In this document: in pieces, positions 54,520 through 63,900 of the stretch | How the letters are laid out: every line of letters begins with the position of its first letter | Position numbering within the stretch: position 1 is the stretch's first letter | Assembly: GCF_029504695.1 (NCBI RefSeq) | Contig: NZ_JAQFIN010000005.1 | Location: 124,001-188,000, forward strand | Direction of reading: 5' to 3' | DNA from: Parabacteroides sp. PF5-6 | GTDB taxonomy: Bacteria; Bacteroidota; Bacteroidia; Bacteroidales; Tannerellaceae | Length of the DNA stretch: 64,000 nucleotides | Position numbers and translations under genes: made by a program | The notes under the pieces: generated by a model | Told to the model about the DNA's origin: nothing | Database searches by the model: none | Seen by the model: the letters and a program-made list of their open reading frames with translations, nothing else

Positions 54520-54682
54520 GGATAACCCCGTGCAAGCCGAAGGCGTAGCTCGGGGCAAGGAACTCCCCTCACACAGGAACTCCGAAGGAGTTCAACAATG
54601 TCTCATGTAGCACTCCTACGGAGTGCGTGGAGTGGTGATGTCTTCACCCCGAGCTGCGCCTTCGGCTTGCACGGGGTTATCC
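54520..54682. repeat. Nested palindrome block 2
   Basis: 54520-54555 and 54647-54682 pair at 35 of 36 positions (left arm starts GGATAACCCCGTGCAAGCCG). The 91-nt loop carries two more perfect hairpins, GAACTCCGAAGGAGTTC and GCACTCCTACGGAGTGC; AAGTCCGGTAGGACTT precedes and AACGCCTACGGCGTT follows. All small stems share a TACG- or GAAG-like turn. Confidence 0.85.
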
Positions 54683-54723
54683 ACATGTAACGCCTACGGC
54701 GTTCACCGTCGCGATCTTCAAGT

Positions 54724-55310
54724 TTTCTTCGATGCGAACTTCACGGATTTATAAACCATTGATAATGAGATATTAATATTCTCTTCAGAAACTACCGGTA
54801 GTTTGCACGCAAAGTACTGGTAGTTTACCACATAAAAGTTTTTAGTCCGGTCTTCACCTTTCACCCGGTTGCCAGATCCCTGTATTGATCAGCGTTTCGG
54901 GAGAAAGGAGAAGAATACTTAAAAAAAAGACAGACCTACCCGAAAAAAGCCGCCGGCCTTTTGCCAAACTCCGCCGGCCTTTGGGAAAACTCCGCCGGCC
55001 TTTTCGGTAAAAGAGGCGGCTTGGTAGTCGAATGGCAGATGTTAACAAATGCAAACGACAATTGGCGGTAAACCGATCATTCCGAACAGAGTTTTTCGTT
55101 TTTTTACTACCATCATACAGCCGGAATAGGCGACAATGTTAAACCGATCACTGTTGGGGCTCTCCAACAGGTACCAGAAAGTTACTTACAGGATTTTCAC
55201 TGTTTTTTTTATTATCTGAAATAGCTATATAATTGATATACAGATGTAAAAGAAAATCCTGTATGATGTAAGTAAAAAAACGAAAAACTCTGTTCGGAGG
55301 GTATTTTTGG
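54724..55310. repeat. Composite non-coding repeat, copy 2
   Basis: Same module order as 20051-20700 with a shorter ACTACCGGTAGTTT segment (one and a half units) and fewer GCCGGCCTTTT units. The sequence outside the arrays is near-identical over hundreds of bases. It lacks any gene. Confidence 0.85.
55082..55297. repeat. 216-bp hairpin with 39-bp terminal inverted repeats, copy 2
   Basis: 55082-55120 pairs with 55259-55297 at 37 of 39 positions. The right arm is identical to the right arm of copy 1 (20650-20688), while the left arms differ slightly between copies. Confidence 0.8.
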
Positions 55311-55349
55311 GTTTTAGCCACGGATCACATGGATTTAATATGTTCGCAA

Positions 55350-55440
55350 ATTGCGCGCGAAGCGCGTGCCGCAGGCTCTCTCTTGCCGTCAGTTTCAACT
55401 GACGGTTAAAATAATGCGAGGCTTCGCCTCACCCCTCTCC
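55350..55440. repeat. Cluster of short palindromes
   Basis: GCGCGAAGCGCG, CCGTCAGTTTCAACTGACGG (55386-55405) and GAGGCTTCGCCTC (55418-55430) in succession. The remaining 200 bp up to 55638 contain a TTTTTCGAGAATCTGAACAA direct repeat (about 55495-55540) and no gene. Confidence 0.65.
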
Positions 55441-55638
55441 CCCCATTCCTATCACCCGTCTATGCCATTCCTATCAATCTGACCTAAACCTCTTCACTTT
55501 TTCGAGAATCTGAACAAATTTTTCGAGAATCTGAACAAAGTCCTGATGGCATTTCTTCACTTTTGCTCCTGTCGAAAGGACAGAAGATCCGGCGGTGTTT
55601 TTCTTCCCGACACCTTTATCAATTAAAGAATAAAAAAG

Positions 55639-55905
55639 ATGATAAACGATCTCTATTGGGTGTATATCACCTGTGATCCTCGGGCGGACAACCGATTGCA
55701 AGCGGCCCTGGCGCCCGACCTATCCCGGATGTTGCGCGACAGCGCCCATCGGCCCGTGATCTATTACCGGCAATTCCCGATCACTCTCGATGCCGTCGCC
55801 CACAAACTCCTGTTGGGCAGCCTCGAGAAAGAGACACTCAACCACCTGATCCGGAGCGTCAATCCGGCGATGACGGATCTGCGGGAGGAGTTTGAGATGA
55901 AATAA
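55639..55905 (+). CDS. Degenerate GIY-YIG-type small protein
   Basis: An 88-residue protein with the outer pattern of the UPF0213/GIY-YIG family (YWVYIT near the N-terminus, VIYYRQF, then a helix HKLLLGSLEKETLNHLIRSVNPAMTDL). The second half of the GIY-YIG motif and the usual catalytic arginine region are not recognisable, so nuclease activity is doubtful. The NPxMxDL end is characteristic of the family. Confidence 0.6.
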   Translation: MINDLYWVYITCDPRADNRLQAALAPDLSRMLRDSAHRPVIYYRQFPITLDAVAHKLLLGSLEKETLNHLIRSVNPAMTDLREEFEMK

Positions 55906-55972
55906 AATATTATCCTGTTGTGTAGGAATAGTATATATATAATGAGTGAATGAAACGAATACAAAAGAATCT

Positions 55973-56335
55973 ATGGAAAAGAAAGATGTGCATTTGCATG
56001 AAAAAGTAGGTTTCGTCCGTTTGAAAAATCAATCCGGCTCGATCGTGAAACTGGAATGTTTTTTCAAAAAAGAAGAAAGCAACGATCCGCAAAGAATTGG
56101 AGAATCCGATTACTACGAAGTGGGCCAGGCTCGTGAATTGAACGTATCCGAATTAGGCCTGGCAGAAGGCGTTTGGGTAACAGCGTATGCTAATGTTAAA
56201 GCAGGTAAAGACGATCAGGGAACTACCTGGCTTCAATATGAGAAAGGGAATAAACGAAAAGCAGAGTTTATCATCAGTGGAGTGATCAACTTCACAGATG
56301 TAGCATTTAATGGTATTATTGAACCAGAAGAATGA
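55973..56335 (+). CDS. Small beta-rich protein of unknown function
   Basis: A 120-residue protein (MEKKDVHLHEKVGFVRLKNQSG...) without signal peptide or membrane segment. The alternation of hydrophobic and polar residues and the motifs VGFVRLKN and FIISGVINFTDVAFNGII suggest a beta-sandwich. I do not recognise the family. Start at ATG 55973; a GTG at 55946 would add nine residues. Confidence 0.55.
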   Translation: MEKKDVHLHEKVGFVRLKNQSGSIVKLECFFKKEESNDPQRIGESDYYEVGQARELNVSELGLAEGVWVTAYANVKAGKDDQGTTWLQYEKGNKRKAEFIISGVINFTDVAFNGIIEPEE

Positions 56336-56466
56336 AGAAAAGTAAGGTTTCTTTTCCGGGAAGAATAACATTCTTCTTGCATGCTAAAAGAAACCTTTAA
56401 TCTCTCATATTCCTGCACAACAACTTTTTCAATATGAAATTTACTAACTATTTAAAATAAAAAGAC

Positions 56467-58011
56467 ATGAAACGGATATTTACATTTGGAATAATAGTTC
56501 TTTCCCTTTTTATCACCACAGGCTTAAAGGCACAGGAAGTGACCACCTTAAAATGGAAAGGAGGAGCAAGTGGAGATCTAATTATTGGAGCAACTAAAGG
56601 AGTGAATAATGTAGAAATTGATTGGGGTATTGATGTTCCGAATTCAGTATATAGTGGAAACATAGGAGAGACTAAAAGTCATAAACTCCCAGAATACAAT
56701 GATCTTGATAAAGAGTATACAATAACCATTACAACAACAAAAAACACTTCTCTTTTGCATCTGGGATGTTTTGATAAAGGATTATTGGAATTGGATATTT
56801 CTCAGAATATTAATCTACACCACCTAGGTTGCTCCGATAACACGAGCCTATCCACTCTGGACCTTTCGAAGAATCAAAATTTGATATATCTAAACTGCTA
56901 CAACACAAACCTATCCACTTTGGACCTTTCGAATAATAAAGAATTGACAAGACTAGAATGCTATAACACAAACCTATCCACTCTGGACCTTTCGAAGAAT
57001 CAAAATTTGATATATCTAAACTGCCACAACACAAACCTATCCACTTTGGACCTTTCGAATAATAAAGAATTGACAAGACTAGAATGCTATGACACAAACC
57101 TATCCACTCTGGACCTTTCGAAGAATCAAAATTTGATATATCTATCCTGCCACAACACAAACCTCCCCTTTGACCAGTTAATCAATATAGATAATTCTTT
57201 TACACTGGATATTTTTAATTATGCCCCCCAATCCATCTTCTTAGATGTTTCTCCGGGGGAAGTGCTGGATATGGAAGCGTTGGGATTATACATTGACGAT
57301 GCAGAAACCCGGTATCTGACGGATGACGAGGCTGGCGAAGGAACCGTATTGAAAAGAACGTTTACAGTACCAACCAACTGGGGAATAGGGAGTTCCTATA
57401 ATCTCAACATGTGGTTGGAAGGAGACAAGCTTCCAGAGTTTAAAGAATTTCCTCTGGAACTGACCCTGAATGTTAATGTTCCTCCCACTCCCACCATCTA
57501 CCACACCGTCGATCTGGTTTTAGCTCCCGGTATCAACCTGCAGAACCTGTCAGCCGGTGAACTGACAATAGAAGACGGCGATCATCTCTTCCTGCAGTTC
57601 TGGCCTGAAGACCCCACACTGACGGCCGACGATATCCTACTCCTGATAGACGGTGTGGAGACAGCGTTTACACCATCAGCCGACGGACGCGGGGGCAGCT
57701 ATATCCTCAACCCGATCGAAAAGGATCATACCATCGAGATCCGCCTGCGGGAAGATCTGGGAGATCCCGATCCCAACCCCGACATAACAGGCAATGCGGA
57801 TCTTGCCGAAAACGGTATTCAATTACGAATTACGAATTACGAATTACGAATTATCAATTCTGGTCCTGCGGTGGATGTGGCGGTTTACAATATCACCGGT
57901 AAAAACTTCGCGCAACTGCGTGCCCTTCGGGGTTCAAGAACCATCGCTCTGCCCGCGGGGATCTATATCGTAAAAACACCCGATGCGGCCGTTAAGATAG
58001 TAATCCCGTAA
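56467..58011 (+). CDS. Secreted leucine-rich-repeat protein with T9SS-like C-terminal domain
   Basis: A 514-residue protein: signal peptide (1-22, ending KAQ), an Ig-like N-terminus, about seven 21-residue LRRs (LSTLDLSKNQNLIYLNCYNTN type, residues about 105-235), beta-rich linker domains and a C-terminal 60-residue sorting-like domain (VAVYNITGK...ALPAGIYIVKT...VKIVI) of type A T9SS form. The LRR region is built of 126-bp DNA repeats, 2.5 copies (56847, 56973, 57099), each holding two LRRs. Between the last linker and the sorting domain, residues LRITNYELRI are encoded by an AATTACG heptamer array. Surface adhesion or binding is plausible but not shown. Confidence 0.8.
   Translation: MKRIFTFGIIVLSLFITTGLKAQEVTTLKWKGGASGDLIIGATKGVNNVEIDWGIDVPNSVYSGNIGETKSHKLPEYNDLDKEYTITITTTKNTSLLHLGCFDKGLLELDISQNINLHHLGCSDNTSLSTLDLSKNQNLIYLNCYNTNLSTLDLSNNKELTRLECYNTNLSTLDLSKNQNLIYLNCHNTNLSTLDLSNNKELTRLECYDTNLSTLDLSKNQNLIYLSCHNTNLPFDQLINIDNSFTLDIFNYAPQSIFLDVSPGEVLDMEALGLYIDDAETRYLTDDEAGEGTVLKRTFTVPTNWGIGSSYNLNMWLEGDKLPEFKEFPLELTLNVNVPPTPTIYHTVDLVLAPGINLQNLSAGELTIEDGDHLFLQFWPEDPTLTADDILLLIDGVETAFTPSADGRGGSYILNPIEKDHTIEIRLREDLGDPDPNPDITGNADLAENGIQLRITNYELRIINSGPAVDVAVYNITGKNFAQLRALRGSRTIALPAGIYIVKTPDAAVKIVIP
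56847..57162 (+). repeat. 126-bp tandem repeat coding for LRR pairs
   Basis: About 2.5 near-identical 126-bp units starting CTATCCACTCTGGACCTTTC. Near-identity at silent positions points to recent expansion, so LRR number may vary between strains. Confidence 0.85.
57820..57853 (+). repeat. In-frame AATTACG heptamer array inside the LRR gene
   Basis: Four AATTACG units read in frame as QLRITNYELRI. The same unit forms intergenic hairpins at 38858-38974 and 59482-59587. Confidence 0.85.
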
Positions 58012-58060
58012 AACAGGAAAGACACCCGACCCTCTTTTACATACAATCCTCCCTTTCAAA

Positions 58061-58094
58061 GGAGCGAAAGAGCATTCTTTCGCTCCTTTTTTTT
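58061..58094 (+). terminator. LRR gene terminator
   Basis: GGAGCGAAAGA, loop GCAT, TCTTTCGCTCC and eight T. A near -7 box TATCTTTA follows at 58094-58101 for the M28 gene. Confidence 0.9.
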
Positions 58095-58128
58095 ATCTTT
58101 ACCCCCACACCACGATAATTATACTTGT

Positions 58129-59493
58129 ATGAAGACATTCCACACTGTTTGTATCCTATTGGCATTGGTCCTGTTGACCACCCCATTGTTTGCCCAAACC
58201 ATCAAGAACCGCGACCAGGTGATTGCTTCGGCGGTCGAGGATGTTTCCGTCGAGCGGATGAAAAGCCTGATCGAAGACCTGGTAGGCTTCCACAACCGGA
58301 ACAACCTGAGCAGCATGACCCATCCGACACAGGGACTGGGTGCGGCGGCGGAATACCTGTACCAGAAAGTAAATACGTATGTGCCGGCTTCGGACGGACG
58401 GCTCTCTGCGGAGAAAATCTTTTATACGGCCGGCGGACCGGATACCCGGTTGGGAAGGGAAGTGAAGCTTTGCAATGTGATCGCAACGATACAAGGCAGC
58501 GATCCGGACGACAACCGGGTGATCGCGCTGCTGTCGCATTTCGACAACCGCAACGGCGAAGGCAACGACTCCATCCGATACGCGCCGGGAGCGAACGACG
58601 ACGGTAGCGGCGTGGCCTGCGGGATGGAGATTGTCCGCCTGCTCTCGCGCGTCGACCTGCCCATAACCGTAAAGATCATGTTCCTCTCGGGCGAAGAGCA
58701 CGGGCTCAACGGCGCACAGTTTATGGCGGAAACGGCCGAGCGAGCCGGCTGGAACCTGATCGCTGTCGTGAATAACGATATGATCGGCAACGGCAATGCC
58801 AGTGAAACGAATACGCACAACAACACGATGATCCGCGTCTTCTCCGAGAATATCCCGGCGACGGAAACGGAAGCGCAACGGCGCGTGCGGGTCTATAACT
58901 CCGCGGAGAACGATAGTCCTTCCCGCCAGCTGGCGCGTTATATCAAAGAGACGGGCGAACGTTATGTCGAGAATACTACCGTCAAACTGATCTACCGCAA
59001 CGACCGCTTCGGACGGGGTGGCGACCATACGCCGTTCAGCCGGAAAGGATTCACGGCGGTGCGGATCTGTGAGATGCACGAGAACTACGACCGCACGCAC
59101 CAGTACGTGCGCGAAGAGAACGGTATCCAATACGGGGATGAGATCGAAGGCATCGACTTTGAATACCTGCGTAAGAACACGGGCATCAACCTGGCAGCGG
59201 TCGCCAACCTGGCACTGGCGCCTTCCGTACCGGTGAACGTACATCAGGAAGTATCCCAACTGACCAACTACTCCATCCTGCGGTGGGAAGCCCCCAAACA
59301 GGGCAAGCAGCCGGCGGCCTATTACGTATTGATCCGGGAGACCGACCAGTCGCAATGGCAAATGAAGATCCGCGTTGAAGGAACGGAAGCCCGCCTGCCC
59401 TACAGCAAAGACAATTACTTCTTCGCCGTGCAGAGCGTCGACGCCGAAGGGCATGAGAGCCTGGCGGTGTTTGCGGAGGCAATTAAGAATTAA
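58129..59493 (+). CDS. Secreted M28 family zinc peptidase
   Basis: A 454-residue protein with signal peptide (to about LFAQ). Metal ligands of the M28 dinuclear site are visible: His in LLSHFDN, Asp in GANDDGSG, Glu pair in GEEHG, Asp in NNDMIGN and a late His in EMHENYD. The last 90 residues look like a fibronectin III domain (SILRWEAPKQGKQPAAYYVLI). M28 enzymes are aminopeptidases or carboxypeptidases. The final residues and stop (AIKN) come from AATTAAG repeats. Confidence 0.9.
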   Translation: MKTFHTVCILLALVLLTTPLFAQTIKNRDQVIASAVEDVSVERMKSLIEDLVGFHNRNNLSSMTHPTQGLGAAAEYLYQKVNTYVPASDGRLSAEKIFYTAGGPDTRLGREVKLCNVIATIQGSDPDDNRVIALLSHFDNRNGEGNDSIRYAPGANDDGSGVACGMEIVRLLSRVDLPITVKIMFLSGEEHGLNGAQFMAETAERAGWNLIAVVNNDMIGNGNASETNTHNNTMIRVFSENIPATETEAQRRVRVYNSAENDSPSRQLARYIKETGERYVENTTVKLIYRNDRFGRGGDHTPFSRKGFTAVRICEMHENYDRTHQYVREENGIQYGDEIEGIDFEYLRKNTGINLAAVANLALAPSVPVNVHQEVSQLTNYSILRWEAPKQGKQPAAYYVLIRETDQSQWQMKIRVEGTEARLPYSKDNYFFAVQSVDAEGHESLAVFAEAIKN

Positions 59494-59587
59494 GAATTAA
59501 AAATTAAGAATTACGAATTAAGAATTGCGAATTATTCTTAGGAGTCTTAGGATTAATTCGTAATTCGTAATTCGTAATTTTTAATTT
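59482..59587. repeat. AATTAAG/AATTACG hairpin between convergent genes
   Basis: AATTAAG and AATTACG units from the M28 stop face inverted CGTAATT units before the CE15 stop; a decamer-like TTCTTAGGAGTCTTAGG sits in the loop. It probably ends both transcripts. Confidence 0.75.
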
Positions 59588-60809
59588 ACTTAAGGTTTGC
59601 TACCGCAAACCTTAAGTACTGCTCCCAGTCGTACGTCGTGATATCGTGTTTGCCGGTGCGGATATGATAAGTTACGCGCTGGCCGACAGGGGTGTTTACT
59701 TGGGGCATTTCTTCCGTGGTGATGCCTTTATAGCCATAGAGCCTATAGACTTCCGAAGCATATTTGGCAGAGAGGAACTCCCCCCGGGGATCGGCCCAGC
59801 GGTCTTCTTCGGCGCTGGCGACATAGAGCGGACGTGGAGCGATCAAAGCCAAGAGTTCATGCTGATCGAAAGGCAGGGTTTCTTCGTTATTGCCATACGC
59901 CTTGAAGTTCTTACAGAACCAATACGGGAACTTGGTGGTGATGATATCGATCGTTTCACCAAAAGCACGCTTCGACAGGGCTGCGCCTCCGCATCCCGAC
60001 TCGTTCGATACCACAGCGGCAAAGCGGGTGTCCTGCGCCCCGGCCCAAAGGGCGGCTTTGCCCAGACGGGAATGGCCGATAGCAATGACTTTCGTGGCAT
60101 CGACCTGCGGATCGGTCTGCAGGTAATCCAACATACGGCTCAAGCCCCAGGCCCAGGCGCTCATCGCCTGCCCCGTATTCGGCTGAAGATCGGCTTCTTC
60201 CTGGATCCCAAACAAACGCATCACACTCTTGGGCAGCCCTTCCGGGTTATCGGGAAATACCTGGTTGCAGTCCACCGTAATCACACCATAACCCGCCGCC
60301 AGGATCTTATCGAGCGGCCATCGCGACTGGGCGGCACCGCGTTCCCGTTCCGAGGTCGGCACAATCTCCGGATCGGGATGGATCGTCTGGTTCCCACCGA
60401 AGTTATATCCCATGAAAACCGGCGCCTTGCCTTTTACCTGGTTGGGCAGATACATCAGGATCACAACCGGACGTTCAAGGTATCCTTTCTTGAAAGTGAT
60501 CTTCACCTGCTTGCTGGTCGCCTTGCCGCCCAAAGCCTTGGCGTTGGTGGCCATCACCTCGTATCGCGTTTCAAACTCACCCGCGGGCATCACGCCATAT
60601 TCCTGATCGGCTAGTAATGAGAGGATCTCCGGACGGCAGTCGCGCTCCCACTCCTGCGCACTGGTCACGCGCTTGCCCTCTTCGTTCACCAACAAAGGCG
60701 GCAAAATAAATGCCGGAACTTTCGATTCATCGTAATTGGCTTCCGTCTGCGCGACAGCAGAGAGAAAAGGCACCCCTAACAGGCACAAACAAACTATTAT
60801 CTTCTTCAT
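59586..60809 (-). CDS. Secreted CE15 glucuronoyl esterase
   Basis: A 407-residue alpha/beta hydrolase with signal peptide (to about AVAQ). The CE15 pattern is clear: nucleophile Ser in GHSRLGKAALW, Glu in SNESGCGG and His in TGKHDITTYDW, with EDRWADPRGE between. CE15 enzymes cut ester links between glucuronate of xylan and lignin alcohols; gut homologues may act on other uronate esters. It is monocistronic with a TAnnTTTG box not evident upstream. Confidence 0.9.
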   Translation of the reverse strand: MKKIIVCLCLLGVPFLSAVAQTEANYDESKVPAFILPPLLVNEEGKRVTSAQEWERDCRPEILSLLADQEYGVMPAGEFETRYEVMATNAKALGGKATSKQVKITFKKGYLERPVVILMYLPNQVKGKAPVFMGYNFGGNQTIHPDPEIVPTSERERGAAQSRWPLDKILAAGYGVITVDCNQVFPDNPEGLPKSVMRLFGIQEEADLQPNTGQAMSAWAWGLSRMLDYLQTDPQVDATKVIAIGHSRLGKAALWAGAQDTRFAAVVSNESGCGGAALSKRAFGETIDIITTKFPYWFCKNFKAYGNNEETLPFDQHELLALIAPRPLYVASAEEDRWADPRGEFLSAKYASEVYRLYGYKGITTEEMPQVNTPVGQRVTYHIRTGKHDITTYDWEQYLRFAVANLK

Positions 60810-60938
60810 AACCGAACGTTTTAGATTTAAACTATGATCTGAGAGGGTGAATATACACTTTTTTCAGCATCTATTAAGCGTTTGCCGCATTGTTTTTATT
60901 TGAGCTAAAAAGAGAGAGCCGATCATTAAAGAAAAGGT

Positions 60939-60946
60939 TATATTTG
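60939..60946 (+). promoter_or_regulatory. -7 element of the tricorn-like protease
   Basis: TATATTTG lies 43 bp before the ATG at 60989. Confidence 0.55.
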
Positions 60947-60988
60947 CAAAAGTATGAGAGCATCTCTCGTTATTTAATTTCGAATATC

Positions 60989-63900
60989 ATGAAGAACCTG
61001 TTATCCTTATTCCTGTTTCTGGCGCCATTCATTACTTACGCTCAGGAAAGTCTTTATTTTGCGAGTCAGCCTGTTTTATCTCCGGATGCGCAGGAGATTT
61101 ATTTTTGCTTCGACGGAGGGATCTGGCGTGTGCCGACCGACGGGGGCACAGCTGTTCGCCTGACGGCAATGGCCGGTTATCAAACGGATCCGAAGATCTC
61201 GCCCGATGGCAAATGGATCGCTTTCAGTTCCGACGAACAAGGGAATGCAAACGTTTATATAATGCCTACGGCGGGCGGCAGTGTGCGGCAACTGACATTT
61301 CATGAGTCGGCGGATATCGTCGCTTCGTGGTCGCCCGATTCCAAGCGGATCTATTTTGAATCGAACCGGCAGAACGGACGCACGACCTACCAGGTCGGTA
61401 TCGACGGAGGCACGCCCCGCCGCCTCTTCGACGGCTATTTCAATACGATCACCCAACTGGTGGAGAACCCGGTGGACGGCAGCTACTACTTTGTCGACTC
61501 GAACGAAGGCTACGGCTCGCCCACCCGCAAAGGTTATAAAGGAGCAAACAACCCGGACATCAAATACTGGCATCCGGCACGCAAAGCATACAAAGAGATC
61601 ACCTCGTACGCAGGGAAAGATATCTGGCCCACCGTCGACAGTAAAGGCAACCTCTTCTGGGCAAGCGACGAGAAGAACGGGCAATACAACCTGACCACAC
61701 TCGAGAACGGCAAACCCCGTACCTTAACGAACTTCAAGACGGCTATCCATACGCCCCAAGTGAGCCGGAACGGCGAGAAGGTGGTGTTTACCAAAGATTA
61801 CCGCATCCAGGTCTACGACGTCAAGACCGGCAAGACAACCACTCCGGCGATCAAGGCGTATGAGAACAACCGCCCAGATATTGCCGTTTCCTACAATGTA
61901 GAAGGCCAAATCAGTCGCTTTGATATCTCGCCCGACGGGAAGAAACTGGCGTTTGTCTCCCGCGGCAAGCTCTTTGTGGCGGATACCAAAGGCTTGTTTA
62001 TCCAACCGATCCGGACCGAAAAGAAAGAACGCGTCACCGATGTGAAATGGGCCAAAGACAACCAAACACTTTATTACACCCGGACCCGCCAGGGCTGGAA
62101 CAACCTCTATAAAACAACGGCCGACAAACCTTCGGACGAGAAAAGTATCTATACACCCGACCAGACCCTCAGCAGCCTGCACATGAGTAACGACCGCTCG
62201 ATGATCGCTTTTGTGACCGGCAGCGACAAGGTTGAATTGCTCTATACCGAGAAAGACAAGGTAGAGAAACTTGCCGACAATGAGTTCTGGTCGTTCCAGA
62301 GCTACGCGATGAACTTCTCGCACGACGACAAATACCTGGCGTATACGGCGATGAACCTGTTCGACCGGGATGTGTTCGTTGCCGACCTGCAGACCAAGAA
62401 GGTGACCAACCTCACCAATAGCGCTACGCCCGAGAGCTCGCCCGCCTGGAGCCTGGACGGGAAGTATCTTTACCTGACCGCCAACCGCTACAGTCCTTCT
62501 TTCCCCCAGGGCGCGCAGAGCCGCCTCTACCGCATCCGCCTGGATTATACCGACAGCCCGTACGTGGCCGATCAATACCATGAACTGTTCTCGACCGACA
62601 CCACGAAGAAGGTCACTCCGCCGATCACGATCAATACGGAAAACATCCAGCGCCGCTGGGAGAACGTACTGCCGCAAGCCGGACAGTCGAATGTAGAAGT
62701 CTTCAAGAGCGGCGAGAAAGAATACCTGGTGTATGCGTCGAACCACGAAGGAAGCTGGGCAACCTATGTGCAGGAACGCAAAGACTTCGATCAGCAACCG
62801 GCCAAGAAGATCGCCGACCTGCGCTCGCCTGCGTTCAGCTATAACGGGAAAAACCTCTACGCCCTGCAAGGTGGGAATCTCTATTCGGTCGATCTGGCGG
62901 GCGCTTCGGCCAAGAAAATCGAGATCAAACACGAGTTTGAGCAAAACAACCGCAATGAGTTCCAACAGATGTTCCACGAAGTATGGGCATTGATCGCCGC
63001 CAACTTCTACGACCCCACGTTCCACGGCATCGACTGGAAAGCCAAACAAACCTATTACGCGCAATTCCTTCCGCACGTCAAGTCGCGGCGCGACTTCCGC
63101 GCGATGGTCAATGATATGCTGGGCGAACTCAACTCTTCGCATCTCGGCTTCAGCTCTTCGGGCAAAGAGGAACGCAAAGAGACGGCGATGCGCACGATGC
63201 TGACGGGGGTAGTCTTCGATAACGATTCGCCTTACACGGTTTCCGCCATCCTGAAAGGCTCGCCGGCGGATGTGGTCGGGCAAAAGATCCTGCCGGGCGA
63301 TGTGTTGACCGCCGTCAACGGCAAGAAGGTCGATCCGCAGACGAACCGGGAACAGTATTTCACCTCGGCGGCCGGAGAGAAAGAGATCCGCCTGAGCTTC
63401 AGCCGCGGAGCAACCGCCTACGACGCCCTCCTGCATACCGCACCGTCCTATACGCTTTCAAACCTCTACTACACCCAGTGGGAAGACGACTGCCGCGAAC
63501 GGGTAAGCCAAAAGACAAACGGCCGCATCGCCTATCACCACATGCGGGATATGGGAGGCGAAGCATTGAACAACTTCCTAATCGATATGCAGACCGACGC
63601 GGTGCACCGGGACGGATTGATCCTCGACCTGCGATACAACAACGGAGGCAACGTGCACGATCAGGTACTCGAATACCTCAGCCGGAAGAAACACTTCACC
63701 TGGAAGTACCGCAACAAACAGGACAATACCCACCCGAATCATACGCCGGGCGACAAGCCGATCGTCGTCTTGATCAACGAACGCAGCCTGAGCGATGCCG
63801 AAGTGACCTCCAACGGGATCCAATCCCTGGGCATCGCCAAGCTGATCGGCACGGAGACCTATCGTTGGATTATCTTTACCTCCGGCGCGATGTTGGTCGA

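Noticed and set aside
54677-54685. DnaA box TTATCCACA as part of a replication origin
   Set aside because: Single perfect box inside a palindrome arm; no cluster of boxes, no dnaA or gidA nearby.
61724-63436. 570-codon minus-strand frame opposite the tricorn-like protease
   Set aside because: Antisense to a clear propeller/PDZ/S41 gene; no independent support.
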